A stretch of DNA of 35,614 nt from Candidatus Woesearchaeota archaeon (GTDB lineage Archaea; Nanobdellota; Nanobdellia; Woesearchaeales; GW2011-AR4), in NCBI GenBank assembly GCA_018303655.1, contig JAGVXT010000035.1:1-35614 (forward strand), written 5' to 3'. How positions within the stretch are numbered: position 1 is the first letter of the stretch; each line of letters begins with the position of its first letter. The notes under the pieces are model-generated. The model was not told the origin of the DNA, ran no database searches, and saw only the letters and a list, made by a program, of their open reading frames with translations. Both the position numbers and the translations under genes were made by a program. Below, one piece after another: positions 16,907-24,195 of the stretch.

Positions 16907-17116
16907 ATGGGAGATTGTTGTTGCGGCATGTGCTCAAAATGCCATGCAGGCAAATACATAGTTTTAGGCTTGGTGTTGGTTGTCAACCAGATGTACCTCA
17001 AATGGGACGTATGGGTCGTGCTTGGAGCATTGCTTATAGTGAAAGGCGTGCTCAGGTTGGTTAAGCCAAACTGCCCGCACTGCGGGACTATGCCAATGAA
17101 AAAGGGCAGGAAATAA
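16907..17116 (+). CDS. Small membrane protein with cysteine clusters at both ends, 69 aa
   Basis: The start is fixed by AAGGAGGT 6 bases before the ATG. The N-terminus carries a cysteine cluster (DCCCGMCSKCH). Two short membrane helices follow at about 17-28 and 34-49, and a CPHC motif lies near the basic C-terminus (CPHCGTMPMKKGRK). The helices form a hairpin, so both ends would lie on the same side and could together bind one or two zinc ions. I do not recognise a named family. It stands between tRNA-Arg and TrmI, with its own promoter. Confidence 0.7.
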   Translation: MGDCCCGMCSKCHAGKYIVLGLVLVVNQMYLKWDVWVVLGALLIVKGVLRLVKPNCPHCGTMPMKKGRK

Positions 17117-17137
17117 GCCTGCTTTTTGGGATAATTA

Positions 17138-17147
17138 AATTTTTATA
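17138..17147 (+). promoter_or_regulatory. TATA box for trmI
   Basis: AATTTTTATA is centred about 29 bp before the ATG at 17172, again pointing to a near-leaderless mRNA. An out-of-frame ATG at 17162 precedes the chosen start. Confidence 0.5.
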
Positions 17148-17171
17148 GAACAGATTTTTCTATGCTTATCT

Positions 17172-17915
17172 ATGAACTCGATAAAAAAAATTTTAATCAC
17201 AAGACAAGGCAGAAAATTCTATGCAAGAAATCTCAATGAGGACGTGCATACCCAATACGGCTATGTAAAAAAAGAAGAGCTGAAAAAAGCAATAGAAGGC
17301 AGCTTGCTTAAATCAAACACAAACATGGAATTCTTTGTGTTTAACCCGTATTTTATTGATTTGTACAGAAAAATCAAAAGAGATGCGCAGATAATTCCAT
17401 TGAAGGATGTAGGTTTAATAATAGCTGAAACCGGCATCAACAAATCAAGCAAAGTCCTTGATGCAGGCTCCGGAAGCGGCGCATTGGCATGCTTTCTGGC
17501 AGGCATTGCAAAAGAAGTTGTTACGTACGAGATAAGGGAAGATTTTATTGAAATAACGAAATCAAACATTGAGTTTTTGAACTTAAAAAATATCAAAATA
17601 AAAAATAAAGACATTTACAAAGAAATTGATGACAAAAACATTGACGTGATTATTTTGGATTTGCCTGAGCCTTGGAATGCCATAGAAAACTGCGCAAAGG
17701 CGCTAAATCCAGGGGGATTTATTGTCTCATACAGCCCCTCTATCCCGCAGGTTGCAGACTTTGTAAATGCTTTGAGAAAAAATGAGCGCTTTGTTTACAT
17801 TAAAAGCGTTGAAATCACAGAAAGAGAATGGGAAGTGGAGGAAAGAAAAATCCGGCCAAAAAGCAAGGGGCTTGGACATTCAGGATTCTTGAGCTTTGCA
17901 AGGAAGGTGCAATAG
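17172..17915 (+). CDS. trmI: tRNA (adenine-N1)-methyltransferase, TrmI family
   Basis: The 247-residue SAM-dependent enzyme methylates adenine 57/58 in the T loop of tRNAs. The N-terminal region (ILITRQGRKFYARNLNEDVHTQYGYVKKEEL) is the TrmI beta domain. The SAM motif is KVLDAGSGSGALACFLA (about 94-110). The acidic ribose-binding residue is in VVTYEIREDF, and the catalytic-site motif is DVIILDLPEPW (158-168). The end, IRPKSKGLGHSGFLSFARK, is the family's RPxxxxxGHTGFL block. TrmI fits better than a PIMT. The MBL hydrolase starts 2 bases downstream. Confidence 0.9.
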   Translation: MNSIKKILITRQGRKFYARNLNEDVHTQYGYVKKEELKKAIEGSLLKSNTNMEFFVFNPYFIDLYRKIKRDAQIIPLKDVGLIIAETGINKSSKVLDAGSGSGALACFLAGIAKEVVTYEIREDFIEITKSNIEFLNLKNIKIKNKDIYKEIDDKNIDVIILDLPEPWNAIENCAKALNPGGFIVSYSPSIPQVADFVNALRKNERFVYIKSVEITEREWEVEERKIRPKSKGLGHSGFLSFARKVQ

Positions 17916-17917
17916 AA

Positions 17918-18544
17918 ATGTTATTCAAGCAAGTTCATGCTGGGCCAATGCAGAACTTTTCTTATATAATAGGAGATGGAAAATCAAAAGAGGCTGCAGT
18001 TGTGGATGCAGGCTGGGAAATCGACAAATTAATAGAAATTGCAAATAAAGAAAAGCTAAAAATCAATAAAATAATTTTGACGCATTCCCACTATGACCAC
18101 GTGCAGAAGGTTGATGAACTTGCATCAAAGACAGATTCATCAGTATATTTTCATGAAGATGATTTTAATGAAATCAAAAAATCAATAAAAAACCCGAATA
18201 TAAAACTTTATAAGCTAAAAAACAATGACGAAATCAAAGTTGGAAAGATAAAAATCAAAATTATCCACACGCCAGGGCATTCTCCTGGTGCAATCTGCCT
18301 TCTTGCTGAAAACAAGCTGATAACAGGCGATACACTGTTTGTCAACGCGATTGGAAGGACTGACTTGGCAGGAGGCAATTCTTTGACATTGTTTGAAAGC
18401 CTTCAGAAATTGAAGAAATTAGATGATAATGTTGAAGTTTATCCCGGGCATGACTATGGGGAAATTCCGTTCTCGACAATCGGCGGAGAGAAAAAAACAA
18501 ATATTTACTTTAAGTGCAGCACAAAAGAGCTGGGGATGTTTTGA
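17918..18544 (+). CDS. MBL-fold hydrolase, glyoxalase II-like
   Basis: This 208-residue metallo-beta-lactamase-fold protein has the metal motif THSHYDH (His56, His58, Asp60, His61). HTPGHSPG follows with His121, TGDTLF carries the bridging Asp138, and VYPGHDYG carries His178. These make a complete two-metal site of the glyoxalase II/YcbL type, so hydrolysis of a thioester such as S-lactoylglutathione or another acyl-thiol is possible. The substrate cannot be told, and archaea often lack glutathione. I used the ATG at 17918, two bases after trmI, not the in-frame start at 17828 inside trmI. It is probably co-transcribed with trmI. Confidence 0.88.
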   Translation: MLFKQVHAGPMQNFSYIIGDGKSKEAAVVDAGWEIDKLIEIANKEKLKINKIILTHSHYDHVQKVDELASKTDSSVYFHEDDFNEIKKSIKNPNIKLYKLKNNDEIKVGKIKIKIIHTPGHSPGAICLLAENKLITGDTLFVNAIGRTDLAGGNSLTLFESLQKLKKLDDNVEVYPGHDYGEIPFSTIGGEKKTNIYFKCSTKELGMF

Positions 18545-18572
18545 AGAAAAATTTAAAAAATAACAGTGAAAT

Positions 18573-18785
18573 ATGAAATCATCAAAAAAAAGCATTGGAG
18601 AAGGGATTTTATTGGGTTTACTCTTTGGATTATTTGGTTTTATAGGTAGTTTTAGTGCCAATGTTCTTTGGTGGTACCAACAAAAATATGAAAAAACTTT
18701 AATTTTAACTGGAATTGTCGCTTTATTAATATTTTTTGGGCTTACTTTTATTTTATATAGATTAGGTAAAAAATGGTCAGAATAA
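18573..18785 (+). CDS. Small two-helix membrane protein, 70 aa
   Basis: The protein has a polar, lysine-rich start, a glycine-rich hydrophobic segment at about 9-29 (ILLGLLFGLFGFIGSFSANV), a polar link with NVLWWYQQKYEK, and a second segment at about 43-60. No signature beyond two membrane spans is visible. A TATA-like AAATTTAAAAAA lies just upstream of the start (18549-18560). The opposite strand carries a frame from 18419 to 18823 that I consider spurious. Confidence 0.55.
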   Translation: MKSSKKSIGEGILLGLLFGLFGFIGSFSANVLWWYQQKYEKTLILTGIVALLIFFGLTFILYRLGKKWSE

Positions 18786-18797
18786 ATAAAAATAATT

Positions 18798-19268
18798 TCA
18801 TTCAAAAAACATGCTGTACACATACTCGTTCCTATCTTTATAATAATGCTGCTTTAAGGTTGTTTCATGCCTAAATCCAAGCTTTTCATAGAATTTGTGC
18901 GCCCTTATGTTGTCTGCATGCGTCAATAAATACAATTTCCTCAATCTTGACTTATTTTTTTTGTAAAATACTCTTGCATCTTTTATCAATGCTCCAAATA
19001 ATTGCTTTGAAACCCCTTTCCCCCTGTATTCTGGCAGCACAGCGATCCTGTCCAGTTCGCATAACTGGTGCTTTGGCAGGCCGTGCATTAGCCATGTCAC
19101 AATTCCAATTATTTTTCCTTTTTCTTCAGCAACAATATACTGATGGAATTTTTTAATCTCATTTTTAAAGACGTTAACGCCTTCTTTCAAATCCTTGAGG
19201 TTATAGCTTTGAACAAGGACATTCGCTATGCCCTTTGCATCGCTTGATTTGGATTTGCGGATTTTCAT
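18798..19268 (-). CDS. GNAT family N-acetyltransferase, RimI-like
   Basis: The 156 residues follow the GNAT pattern. A start of the type IRKSKSSDAKGIANVL is followed by strand GKIIGIVTW, and motif A is LDRIAVLPEYRGKGVSKQLF with the acetyl-CoA loop RGKGV (82-86). Motif B is HADNIRAHKFYEKLGF. The end resembles RimI-type protein acetyltransferases, but the substrate cannot be assigned from sequence. A TATA-like ATTTATTTTAATTAC (minus strand, 19294-19308) precedes the start by about 33 bp. It is on the same strand as the ICMT-like gene and glmS but has its own promoter signal. Confidence 0.85.
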   Translation of the reverse strand: MKIRKSKSSDAKGIANVLVQSYNLKDLKEGVNVFKNEIKKFHQYIVAEEKGKIIGIVTWLMHGLPKHQLCELDRIAVLPEYRGKGVSKQLFGALIKDARVFYKKNKSRLRKLYLLTHADNIRAHKFYEKLGFRHETTLKQHYYKDRNEYVYSMFFE

Positions 19269-19310
19269 TTGACATTAGATTGTTAAATTTGAGTAATTAA
19301 AATAAATGAT

Positions 19311-19751
19311 TTAAATCCATCTTCTTACTTTTTTCTTGTATGCAAGGTACTTTTTGCCGAATATTTTTTCCATCAGCCTTTCCTCAAACGGTACGTACAC
19401 AACGTTTATTATTAGAAGAAACAACAAGGGAGACAAGAATGAGAATAAATTCCCAATATAAGCAGAAAATCCGAACAATGCAGTTGTGACTCCAAGATAC
19501 ATCGGGTTTCTTGTGAATTTGTAAGGCCCTTCTATAACCATAAATTTTGGTGTTTGCCCTGGTATGATTGGGGTTCTATTTTTCTTGAATAAATAAAAAG
19601 CCCAGATCATAAGCCCGATGCCAATTAAAAATATGATAATTCCGATTCTATTGGCTGGCTGGTTGATTATTTTGAATTGCGGAAATGCCCTATTTGTCAG
19701 CCATGATAAAAGCAAAAGCAATAATGCAATATGCGGCGGTTTTATCCTCAT
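19311..19751 (-). CDS. Isoprenylcysteine methyltransferase-like (PEMT/ICMT family) membrane protein
   Basis: A 146-residue integral membrane protein with about four hydrophobic spans. It contains the family motif EGPYKFTRNPMYLG (about 74-87) and the C-terminal EERLMEKIFGKKYLAYKKKVRRWI. Both are hallmarks of the ICMT/PEMT methyltransferase fold, in which SAM binds near the RHPxY-type and EE motifs. The target, lipid or prenylated or otherwise lipophilic, is unknown in archaea. A TATA-like AATTTTTAAAC (minus, about 19775-19785) lies about 28 bp before the start and overlaps the glmS 3' end. Function is assigned only at family level. Confidence 0.8.
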   Translation of the reverse strand: MRIKPPHIALLLLLLSWLTNRAFPQFKIINQPANRIGIIIFLIGIGLMIWAFYLFKKNRTPIIPGQTPKFMVIEGPYKFTRNPMYLGVTTALFGFSAYIGNLFSFLSPLLFLLIINVVYVPFEERLMEKIFGKKYLAYKKKVRRWI

Positions 19752-19783
19752 TTTGTAGCCTTGATTTTTATATGTTTAAAAAT

Positions 19784-21616
19784 TTATTCCACAGTTACGG
19801 TTTTACTCAAGTTGCGAGGTTTATCCACATCCCTTCCAAGCTTGTCCGCAATGTGGTAAGCCAGCAATTGCAATGGCACAACAGATAATATAGAGCTTAA
19901 AGTATATAATGTCTTTGGTATAAAGATTGTATGCTTTGCTTTTTGTGGAATTATATTATCACCTACTGTCGCTAAAGCAATGATAATTCCGCCTCTTGCT
20001 TTAACCTCTTCTATATTGCCTAAAACTTTTTTATAAGTATAAATATCATGAGGCGCGATGACAACAACAGGCATGTTTTTGTCAATTAATGCAATAGGCC
20101 CGTGCTTCATCTCTGCCGCAGGATACCCTTCAGCATGTATGTAGCTGACCTCTTTTAATTTCAAGGCCCCTTCCAGGGCAATTGGAAAATTTATTCCCCT
20201 CCCGAGATATATTGAGTTGAGCTTGTTGTAGTAAAGCTCTGCGCATTTCAGTATTTCATCATCCTCATCAAGCACAGACTGCAGCTGCAATGGAATTTTT
20301 CTTATTCCTCCAATCATGCCCTTAACCTGCTTTTCATTCAAGGTTTTTCTTATCTTTGACAAAAGAATTGTCAATAAATATAAAACCGCTAATTGTGTTG
20401 TAAAAGCCTTTGTTGAAGCAACCCCGATTTCAGGGCCTGCCCTTGTGTAAATTACTCCATCAGAAATTCTTGTGATTGAAGAGCCCATTACGTTGCATAT
20501 GCTTAATGTCTTGACTCCGTATTTTTTTGCCTCTTTCAATGCCGCTATTGTGTCTGCTGTTTCCCCTGATTGTGAAATTGCAATAACCAAAGTGTTTTTG
20601 TCCATCAACGGATGCCTGTACCTGAATTCAGATGCATATTCAACCTCTGTCGGTATTTTGGCAAGCTCCTCAAGCATAAACTCCCCCGTCAATGCAGCAT
20701 GCCATGAAGTGCCGCAGGCAACTATCACGATCCTGCTTATTTTTTTCAGGCAATCATCGCTTAAAGCAAATTCCCTTTCAAAAGCAACATGGTTGTTTTG
20801 GATTCTTTCATTTAAAGTGTCTGCTATTGCCCTTGGTTGCTCGTGGATTTCTTTCAGCATGAAATGCTTGTAGCCTGATTTTTGAACTGCTTCCACGCTC
20901 CATCTTATTGTATGAATTTTTTTTGATTTTTGCTTTCCGCTTATGTCAAATATTTTATGGCTGTTTCTTGTCAGTACAGCTATTTCCTTGTCATCCAAAT
21001 AAATGACTTTGTTTGTATGGCTCAGGATTGAAGGCACGTCACTTGCAATAAAATTCTCATTCTTGCCAATGCCGATTATCAGCGGGCTTTCGTTTCTTGC
21101 AGCCAAAAGCTTCCCAGGCTCGTCTGCAAACAATATGCCAAGCGCATAGCTTCCCTCCATCCTGCTTAAAGCAAGCTTTACAGCTTCCTCAATTCTGCTG
21201 CCTTTCAGATTTTCCTCAATAAGATGCGCTATAACCTCTGTGTCAGTTTGAGAGTAAAACTTATGCCCTTTTTTTGCCAGCTCTTCCTTCAATTCAGAAT
21301 AATTCTCTATTATGCCGTTGTGCACAACGCTTATCTTGTTTTTGCAGTCAACATGAGGATGGGCGTTTTTTTCTGTTACTCTTCCATGAGTGCTCCACCT
21401 GCAGTGCCCTATCCCGATATTGCCGCTTAATTTTGAGAAATCAACTTTCCTGTGCACTTCTTCAAGCTTCCCAACGCCCTTTCTAATTTTAAGCATGTTG
21501 CCATTGATGAAGCACATGCCTACAGAATCATAGCCCCTGTATTCCAGATTAGCCAGGCCGTTAAACAGCTTTTCATTGACATTGCTGCTTGATACAACTC
21601 CCACTATGCCGCACAT
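19784..21616 (-). CDS. glmS: Glutamine-fructose-6-phosphate aminotransferase (isomerizing)
   Basis: GlmS makes glucosamine-6-phosphate from fructose-6-phosphate and glutamine, the entry point for amino sugars in glycoproteins and cell-surface polymers. I chose ATG 21616 so that the N-terminus reads MCGIVGVV, exposing the catalytic Cys after Met removal. The frame is open to 21637, but those residues have no family match. The glutaminase domain has HCRWSTHG and HNGIIENYSEL. Two SIS domains follow, with CGTSWHAAL, ISQSGETADT and the LGRGINFPIALEGALKLKE block. The 610 residues end with the conserved KPRNLSKTVTVE. A good ribosome site, AAGGTGAT (21625-21632), lies 8 bases upstream, so this gene has a leader. 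Confidence 0.96.
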   Translation of the reverse strand: MCGIVGVVSSSNVNEKLFNGLANLEYRGYDSVGMCFINGNMLKIRKGVGKLEEVHRKVDFSKLSGNIGIGHCRWSTHGRVTEKNAHPHVDCKNKISVVHNGIIENYSELKEELAKKGHKFYSQTDTEVIAHLIEENLKGSRIEEAVKLALSRMEGSYALGILFADEPGKLLAARNESPLIIGIGKNENFIASDVPSILSHTNKVIYLDDKEIAVLTRNSHKIFDISGKQKSKKIHTIRWSVEAVQKSGYKHFMLKEIHEQPRAIADTLNERIQNNHVAFEREFALSDDCLKKISRIVIVACGTSWHAALTGEFMLEELAKIPTEVEYASEFRYRHPLMDKNTLVIAISQSGETADTIAALKEAKKYGVKTLSICNVMGSSITRISDGVIYTRAGPEIGVASTKAFTTQLAVLYLLTILLSKIRKTLNEKQVKGMIGGIRKIPLQLQSVLDEDDEILKCAELYYNKLNSIYLGRGINFPIALEGALKLKEVSYIHAEGYPAAEMKHGPIALIDKNMPVVVIAPHDIYTYKKVLGNIEEVKARGGIIIALATVGDNIIPQKAKHTIFIPKTLYTLSSILSVVPLQLLAYHIADKLGRDVDKPRNLSKTVTVE

Positions 21617-21648
21617 GTCAAAAATCACCTTTTTCAAAATTAATTGAA

Positions 21649-21849
21649 TACTTGCTATCGCAAGTAGTTATAAGTGATTTTTGCCTGACATAAACGAGCG
21701 AAAGAGTTGTTTGCGAGCACGAGTTGAACGCGAGCTTGCTCGTAAGATAAGCGAGCGAAAGCAAGCTTTCGCATTCCACTCTCGCAAGCATCTTCCTCGA
21801 TAAATTGCTTCGCAATTTTCGATGGTGCTCGGAAACCTGTGATTTCCGA
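21649..21849. repeat. Dense inverted-repeat island upstream of glmS
   Basis: No credible gene lies between about 21617 and 22056. Within 21649-21849 there are at least five hairpins. They are TACTTGC-TATC-GCAAGTA (21649-21666), CGAG-CTTG-CTCG (21731-21742), GCGAAAGC-AA-GCTTTCGC (21755-21772), an 11-bp stem with loop TTC and one bulge (21797-21822), and TCGGAAA/TTTCCGA with a 7-nt loop (21829-21849). A 15-nt near repeat, ATAARCGAGCGAAAG, occurs at 21690-21704 and 21747-21761. It could be a structured leader RNA of glmS (minus strand), a separate RNA, or mobile palindromic repeats. Two minus-strand frames (21618-21887, 21655-21900) cover it but look fortuitous. Confidence 0.75.
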
Positions 21850-21985
21850 CATTTTACAAATTTCATAGATAATAAAATTTCTGACATTTAAGCTAATCAC
21901 CTAACTTAATTGCTTTAAAAAACAGCAAGCGCATCCCAAAAGAGGAGATGGAATGCACTTGGAGTTTAGATGAGATTACCATAAA

Positions 21986-21997
21986 GCACGAAAGTGC
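21986..21997. repeat. Small GCAC-GAAA-GTGC hairpin
   Basis: A 4-bp hairpin with a GNRA tetraloop on the plus strand (TTTC on the minus strand). It sits next to a minus-strand TATA-like ATATATAAATAA (22001-22012) that could drive a long glmS leader. Confidence 0.45.
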
Positions 21998-22000
21998 AGC

Positions 22001-22012
22001 TTATTTATATAT
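22001..22012 (-). promoter_or_regulatory. Candidate TATA box for a long glmS leader
   Basis: On the minus strand the sequence is ATATATAAATAA. A start about 25 bp downstream would give a leader of about 360 nt running through the inverted-repeat island to glmS. A weaker alternative is the TTATAA-type box at 21668-21675, which would give a leader of about 30 nt. Confidence 0.4.
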
Positions 22013-22034
22013 CTTATTAAAAAAACTTTAGGAG

Positions 22035-22056
22035 TATTATAAAAAAAATTATAATA
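22035..22056 (-). terminator. Stem-loop and T-run after the 197-residue orphan
   Basis: The inverted repeat TATTATAA / TTATAATA with a 6-nt loop falls immediately after the orphan's stop codon. On the minus strand it contains a run of seven or more T residues, consistent with archaeal T-tract termination. Confidence 0.5.
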
Positions 22057-22650
22057 TTACCATATAAGGCAGAGGAGTGGGTCATTATCCAGCATAGTTC
22101 TTAACTCTTTCACTACTTCGTCATTGATAGAGCTGAACCAAAAAGACAATCTGTTTCTTGCTTTGGCATAAGCTTTAGGATAAATCATGTTCACTGTATT
22201 TTTTACTGCGTCTAAAGCGCCCATATAAAGCTCGTCGCTTATCCTGCCTTTCTGCCTGTGCTCATGGAGTATTTGGAGAAATTTTAAGTAATGTTCTTTG
22301 GTATCAAACAACAAAGCCCTGACATCCGTAACACCATAAAATGGTGCGTCAAAATCAGCACCAAGCCCTATTTGGTGAATAGTAGGACTTGCCAAATAAA
22401 CTTCGCCTGATTTCCTTCCTCTGTAAACCAATTCGACTTTTATGTTGTTAGGCGCGCTTTTGGAATACCTTGTCAATTGAGTCGAATAAACAACGCCCCA
22501 TACAAAATCGGATACCTCTTTATGATAACCATAAGCTGTTACGGTTCTGCCGTCTAACTCATCCGCATTTTCTTTGCCCAAAGTGTGTATCAATACATTA
22601 AGAGTCATATATGGCGGTAATTGCAGTTTATTTTTAAATATTACACTCAT
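22057..22650 (-). CDS. Hypothetical protein, 197 aa
   Basis: I do not recognise this soluble protein. I start it at ATG 22650 rather than the TTG at 22653. It begins MSVIFKNKLQLPPYMTLNVLIH and contains GRTVTAYGYHKEVSDFVWGVVYSTQ. Strand-rich segments with PTIHQIGLGADFDAPFYGVTD follow, then helices around residues 110-190. No known catalytic motif, signal peptide or membrane span is visible. Its TATA box lies in a short region shared with the divergent wHTH/S-layer regulator, so it may be a target or partner of that regulator, but this is inference from position only. Codon use resembles the neighbours. Confidence 0.65.
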   Translation of the reverse strand: MSVIFKNKLQLPPYMTLNVLIHTLGKENADELDGRTVTAYGYHKEVSDFVWGVVYSTQLTRYSKSAPNNIKVELVYRGRKSGEVYLASPTIHQIGLGADFDAPFYGVTDVRALLFDTKEHYLKFLQILHEHRQKGRISDELYMGALDAVKNTVNMIYPKAYAKARNRLSFWFSSINDEVVKELRTMLDNDPLLCLIW

Positions 22651-22667
22651 CAAAACCCTTCACAAAC

Positions 22668-22702
22668 ACTAAATTTATAACACCATTACAAAAATATTTA
22701 TA
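22668..22702. promoter_or_regulatory. Divergent promoter pair
   Basis: The minus-strand box TTATAAATTTA (22668-22680) lies about 25 bp before the orphan start at 22650. The plus-strand box ATATTTATAG (22693-22702) lies about 27 bp before the regulator start at 22725. The two promoters share a 75-bp region, so one bound regulator could affect both. Confidence 0.6.
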
Positions 22703-22724
22703 GTAGTTCGTCTTTCTAGAGGTT

Positions 22725-23636
22725 ATGTTCATAATAGACAAACAAAAGAATGAAGTTTACTCGTTGCCAGCCAAGGAGATAAGCGCAGAGCACGCAAACT
22801 CCATAAGCTCTGGATTGGCGCAGAGAATACTTCATTTGCTGGCAAAAGAAGCAATGTACCCTATAGATATAGCAAAGGCATTGAGAGTCCATGAGCAGAA
22901 AATATACTACCATATAAGAAACCTTGAGAAGGCCGGCATTATAAAAATTGTAAAAAAGGAGACAAAGCAGGGCGCAACAGCCAATTTTTATGCCCTGACA
23001 GAGCCGGCTTTTGTTGTCAAATTCAAAAATTTTGAAAGCACAAGCAAGATAGCGCAGATAAGAAACGAGTCTGAATTTCTGGAACCCCTGATTAAGGATG
23101 GGAAGCTTGACGCATTAATTATTGTTGGCTCTCCTGATCCGCACGGGCCTGACAAGGCAAGAAGCAGAGATGGCTACTATGGAATGGACCTGGCTTTGTT
23201 TTTAGGCACATTCTTGAATTACGTGCCAAAATTCAACGTAAAGCTTGACACAGAAATAAGGGATGAAGACCTGCAGAACAACTTGATTTTGATTGGAGGG
23301 CCTCTTGTAAACAAGGTTGTGGAAAAAGCAAATCCAAAATTACCCATAAGGTTTGAGGATGGCAACATAAAATCAACAATATCAAACGAAACTTATCCTC
23401 AGGATGAATGCGGGTTGATTGTAAAGGCAAAAAGCCCTTTCAGCAAGGACAAGTACATTCTTGTTGTTGCAGGCAAAAGGTTCAGCGGCACAAGGGCTGC
23501 AATCATCGCATTCTTGAAAGATTTTAAGAAAATAACAAATGGCAATGTCCACAACCCAAGCATCAAAGCCAATGTTGTTGAGGGCATAGATCTTGATTCT
23601 GATGGGATAATTGACGACATTGAGTTCAGGGAATGA
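22725..23636 (+). CDS. Winged-helix regulator fused to an S-layer-like domain with an EF-hand loop
   Basis: The 303 residues join three parts. Residues about 28-95 are an ArsR-like winged helix (LAQRILHLLAKEAMYPIDIAKALRVHEQKIYYHIRNLEKAGIIK). Residues about 120-280 resemble the archaeal S-layer C-terminal domain, with LIIVGSPDPHG, NNLILIGGPLVNKVVEKANPKLPIRF and ILVVAGKRFSGTRAAIIAFL. The tail has a 12-residue DLDSDGIIDDIE loop (289-300) that fits the EF-hand calcium pattern DxDxDGxIxxxE exactly. No signal peptide or membrane span is seen, so it should be cytoplasmic. It is divergent from the 197-residue orphan, and Tag starts one base after its stop. Confidence 0.8.
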   Translation: MFIIDKQKNEVYSLPAKEISAEHANSISSGLAQRILHLLAKEAMYPIDIAKALRVHEQKIYYHIRNLEKAGIIKIVKKETKQGATANFYALTEPAFVVKFKNFESTSKIAQIRNESEFLEPLIKDGKLDALIIVGSPDPHGPDKARSRDGYYGMDLALFLGTFLNYVPKFNVKLDTEIRDEDLQNNLILIGGPLVNKVVEKANPKLPIRFEDGNIKSTISNETYPQDECGLIVKAKSPFSKDKYILVVAGKRFSGTRAAIIAFLKDFKKITNGNVHNPSIKANVVEGIDLDSDGIIDDIEFRE

Positions 23637-23637
23637 A

Positions 23638-24195
23638 ATGAACAGATGTTCATGGTGCGGAAGCAGCAAATTAATGATTGACTATCATGACAAGGAATGG
23701 GGCGTGCCTTTGCACAATGATAAAAAATTATTTGAATTCCTGATTCTTGAAGGCGCTCAGGCAGGATTGACATGGCAGACCATCCTGAACAGGCGGGAAA
23801 ATTACAGGAAAGCATTTGACAATTTCGACCCAAAGAAAATGACAAGGTACACTCAAAAAGACATAAGCTCATTGCTTAAAGATGCCGGCATTATAAGAAA
23901 CAGGCTTAAAATCGAGGCAACAATATCCAATGCTAAAAAATTTCTTGAAATCCAAAAGGAATTCGGCTCTTTTGATAAATATATCTGGCAGTTTGTAAAT
24001 CACAAGACGATCAAAAACAAATTTAAGTCATTAAATGATATTCCTGCATCAACAAAAGAGTCAGAAGCAATGAGCGAAGAGCTCAAAAAGCAAGGCTTCA
24101 GGTTTGTAGGCCCGACAATCTGCTATGCTTTCATGCAGGCAGTCGGAATGGTCAATGACCACCTTGCAGGCTGCTTCCGCTACAATGAGTTATAA
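23638..24195 (+). CDS. tag: DNA-3-methyladenine glycosylase I
   Basis: Tag removes 3-methyladenine from alkylated DNA, starting base excision repair. The 185 residues match the Escherichia coli enzyme closely. They include YHDKEWGVPLHNDKKLFEFLILEGAQAGLTW, DAGIIRNRLKIEA and FRFVGPTICYAFMQAVGMVNDH. The zinc ligands are kept at the same numbers as in E. coli: Cys4, His17, His175 and Cys179. I chose ATG 23638, just after the regulator's stop, over the start at 23611. Tag is more typical of bacteria, so an old transfer is possible. It overlaps the next ATG by one base. Confidence 0.95.
   Translation: MNRCSWCGSSKLMIDYHDKEWGVPLHNDKKLFEFLILEGAQAGLTWQTILNRRENYRKAFDNFDPKKMTRYTQKDISSLLKDAGIIRNRLKIEATISNAKKFLEIQKEFGSFDKYIWQFVNHKTIKNKFKSLNDIPASTKESEAMSEELKKQGFRFVGPTICYAFMQAVGMVNDHLAGCFRYNEL

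Noticed and set aside
18419-18823. Minus-strand frame of 134 residues overlapping the MBL and membrane-protein genes
   Set aside because: It overlaps two better-supported plus-strand genes and has no family features or promoter.
21649-21849. A short CRISPR array
   Set aside because: There is no regular repeat-spacer spacing, only different hairpins and one 15-nt near repeat, and no cas genes are nearby.
21618-21900. Two overlapping minus-strand frames (about 81 and 89 residues) across the palindrome island
   Set aside because: Their codons are dictated by back-to-back palindromes, neither has a good start context, they overlap each other, and one runs over the glmS ribosome site and start. 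A repeat- or RNA-type element explains the sequence better, though a repeat-derived peptide cannot be excluded.
21617-21900. A bacterial-type glmS ribozyme upstream of glmS
   Set aside because: Its position suggested this, but I see neither the double-pseudoknot layout nor the conserved core; hairpin order and loops do not match.
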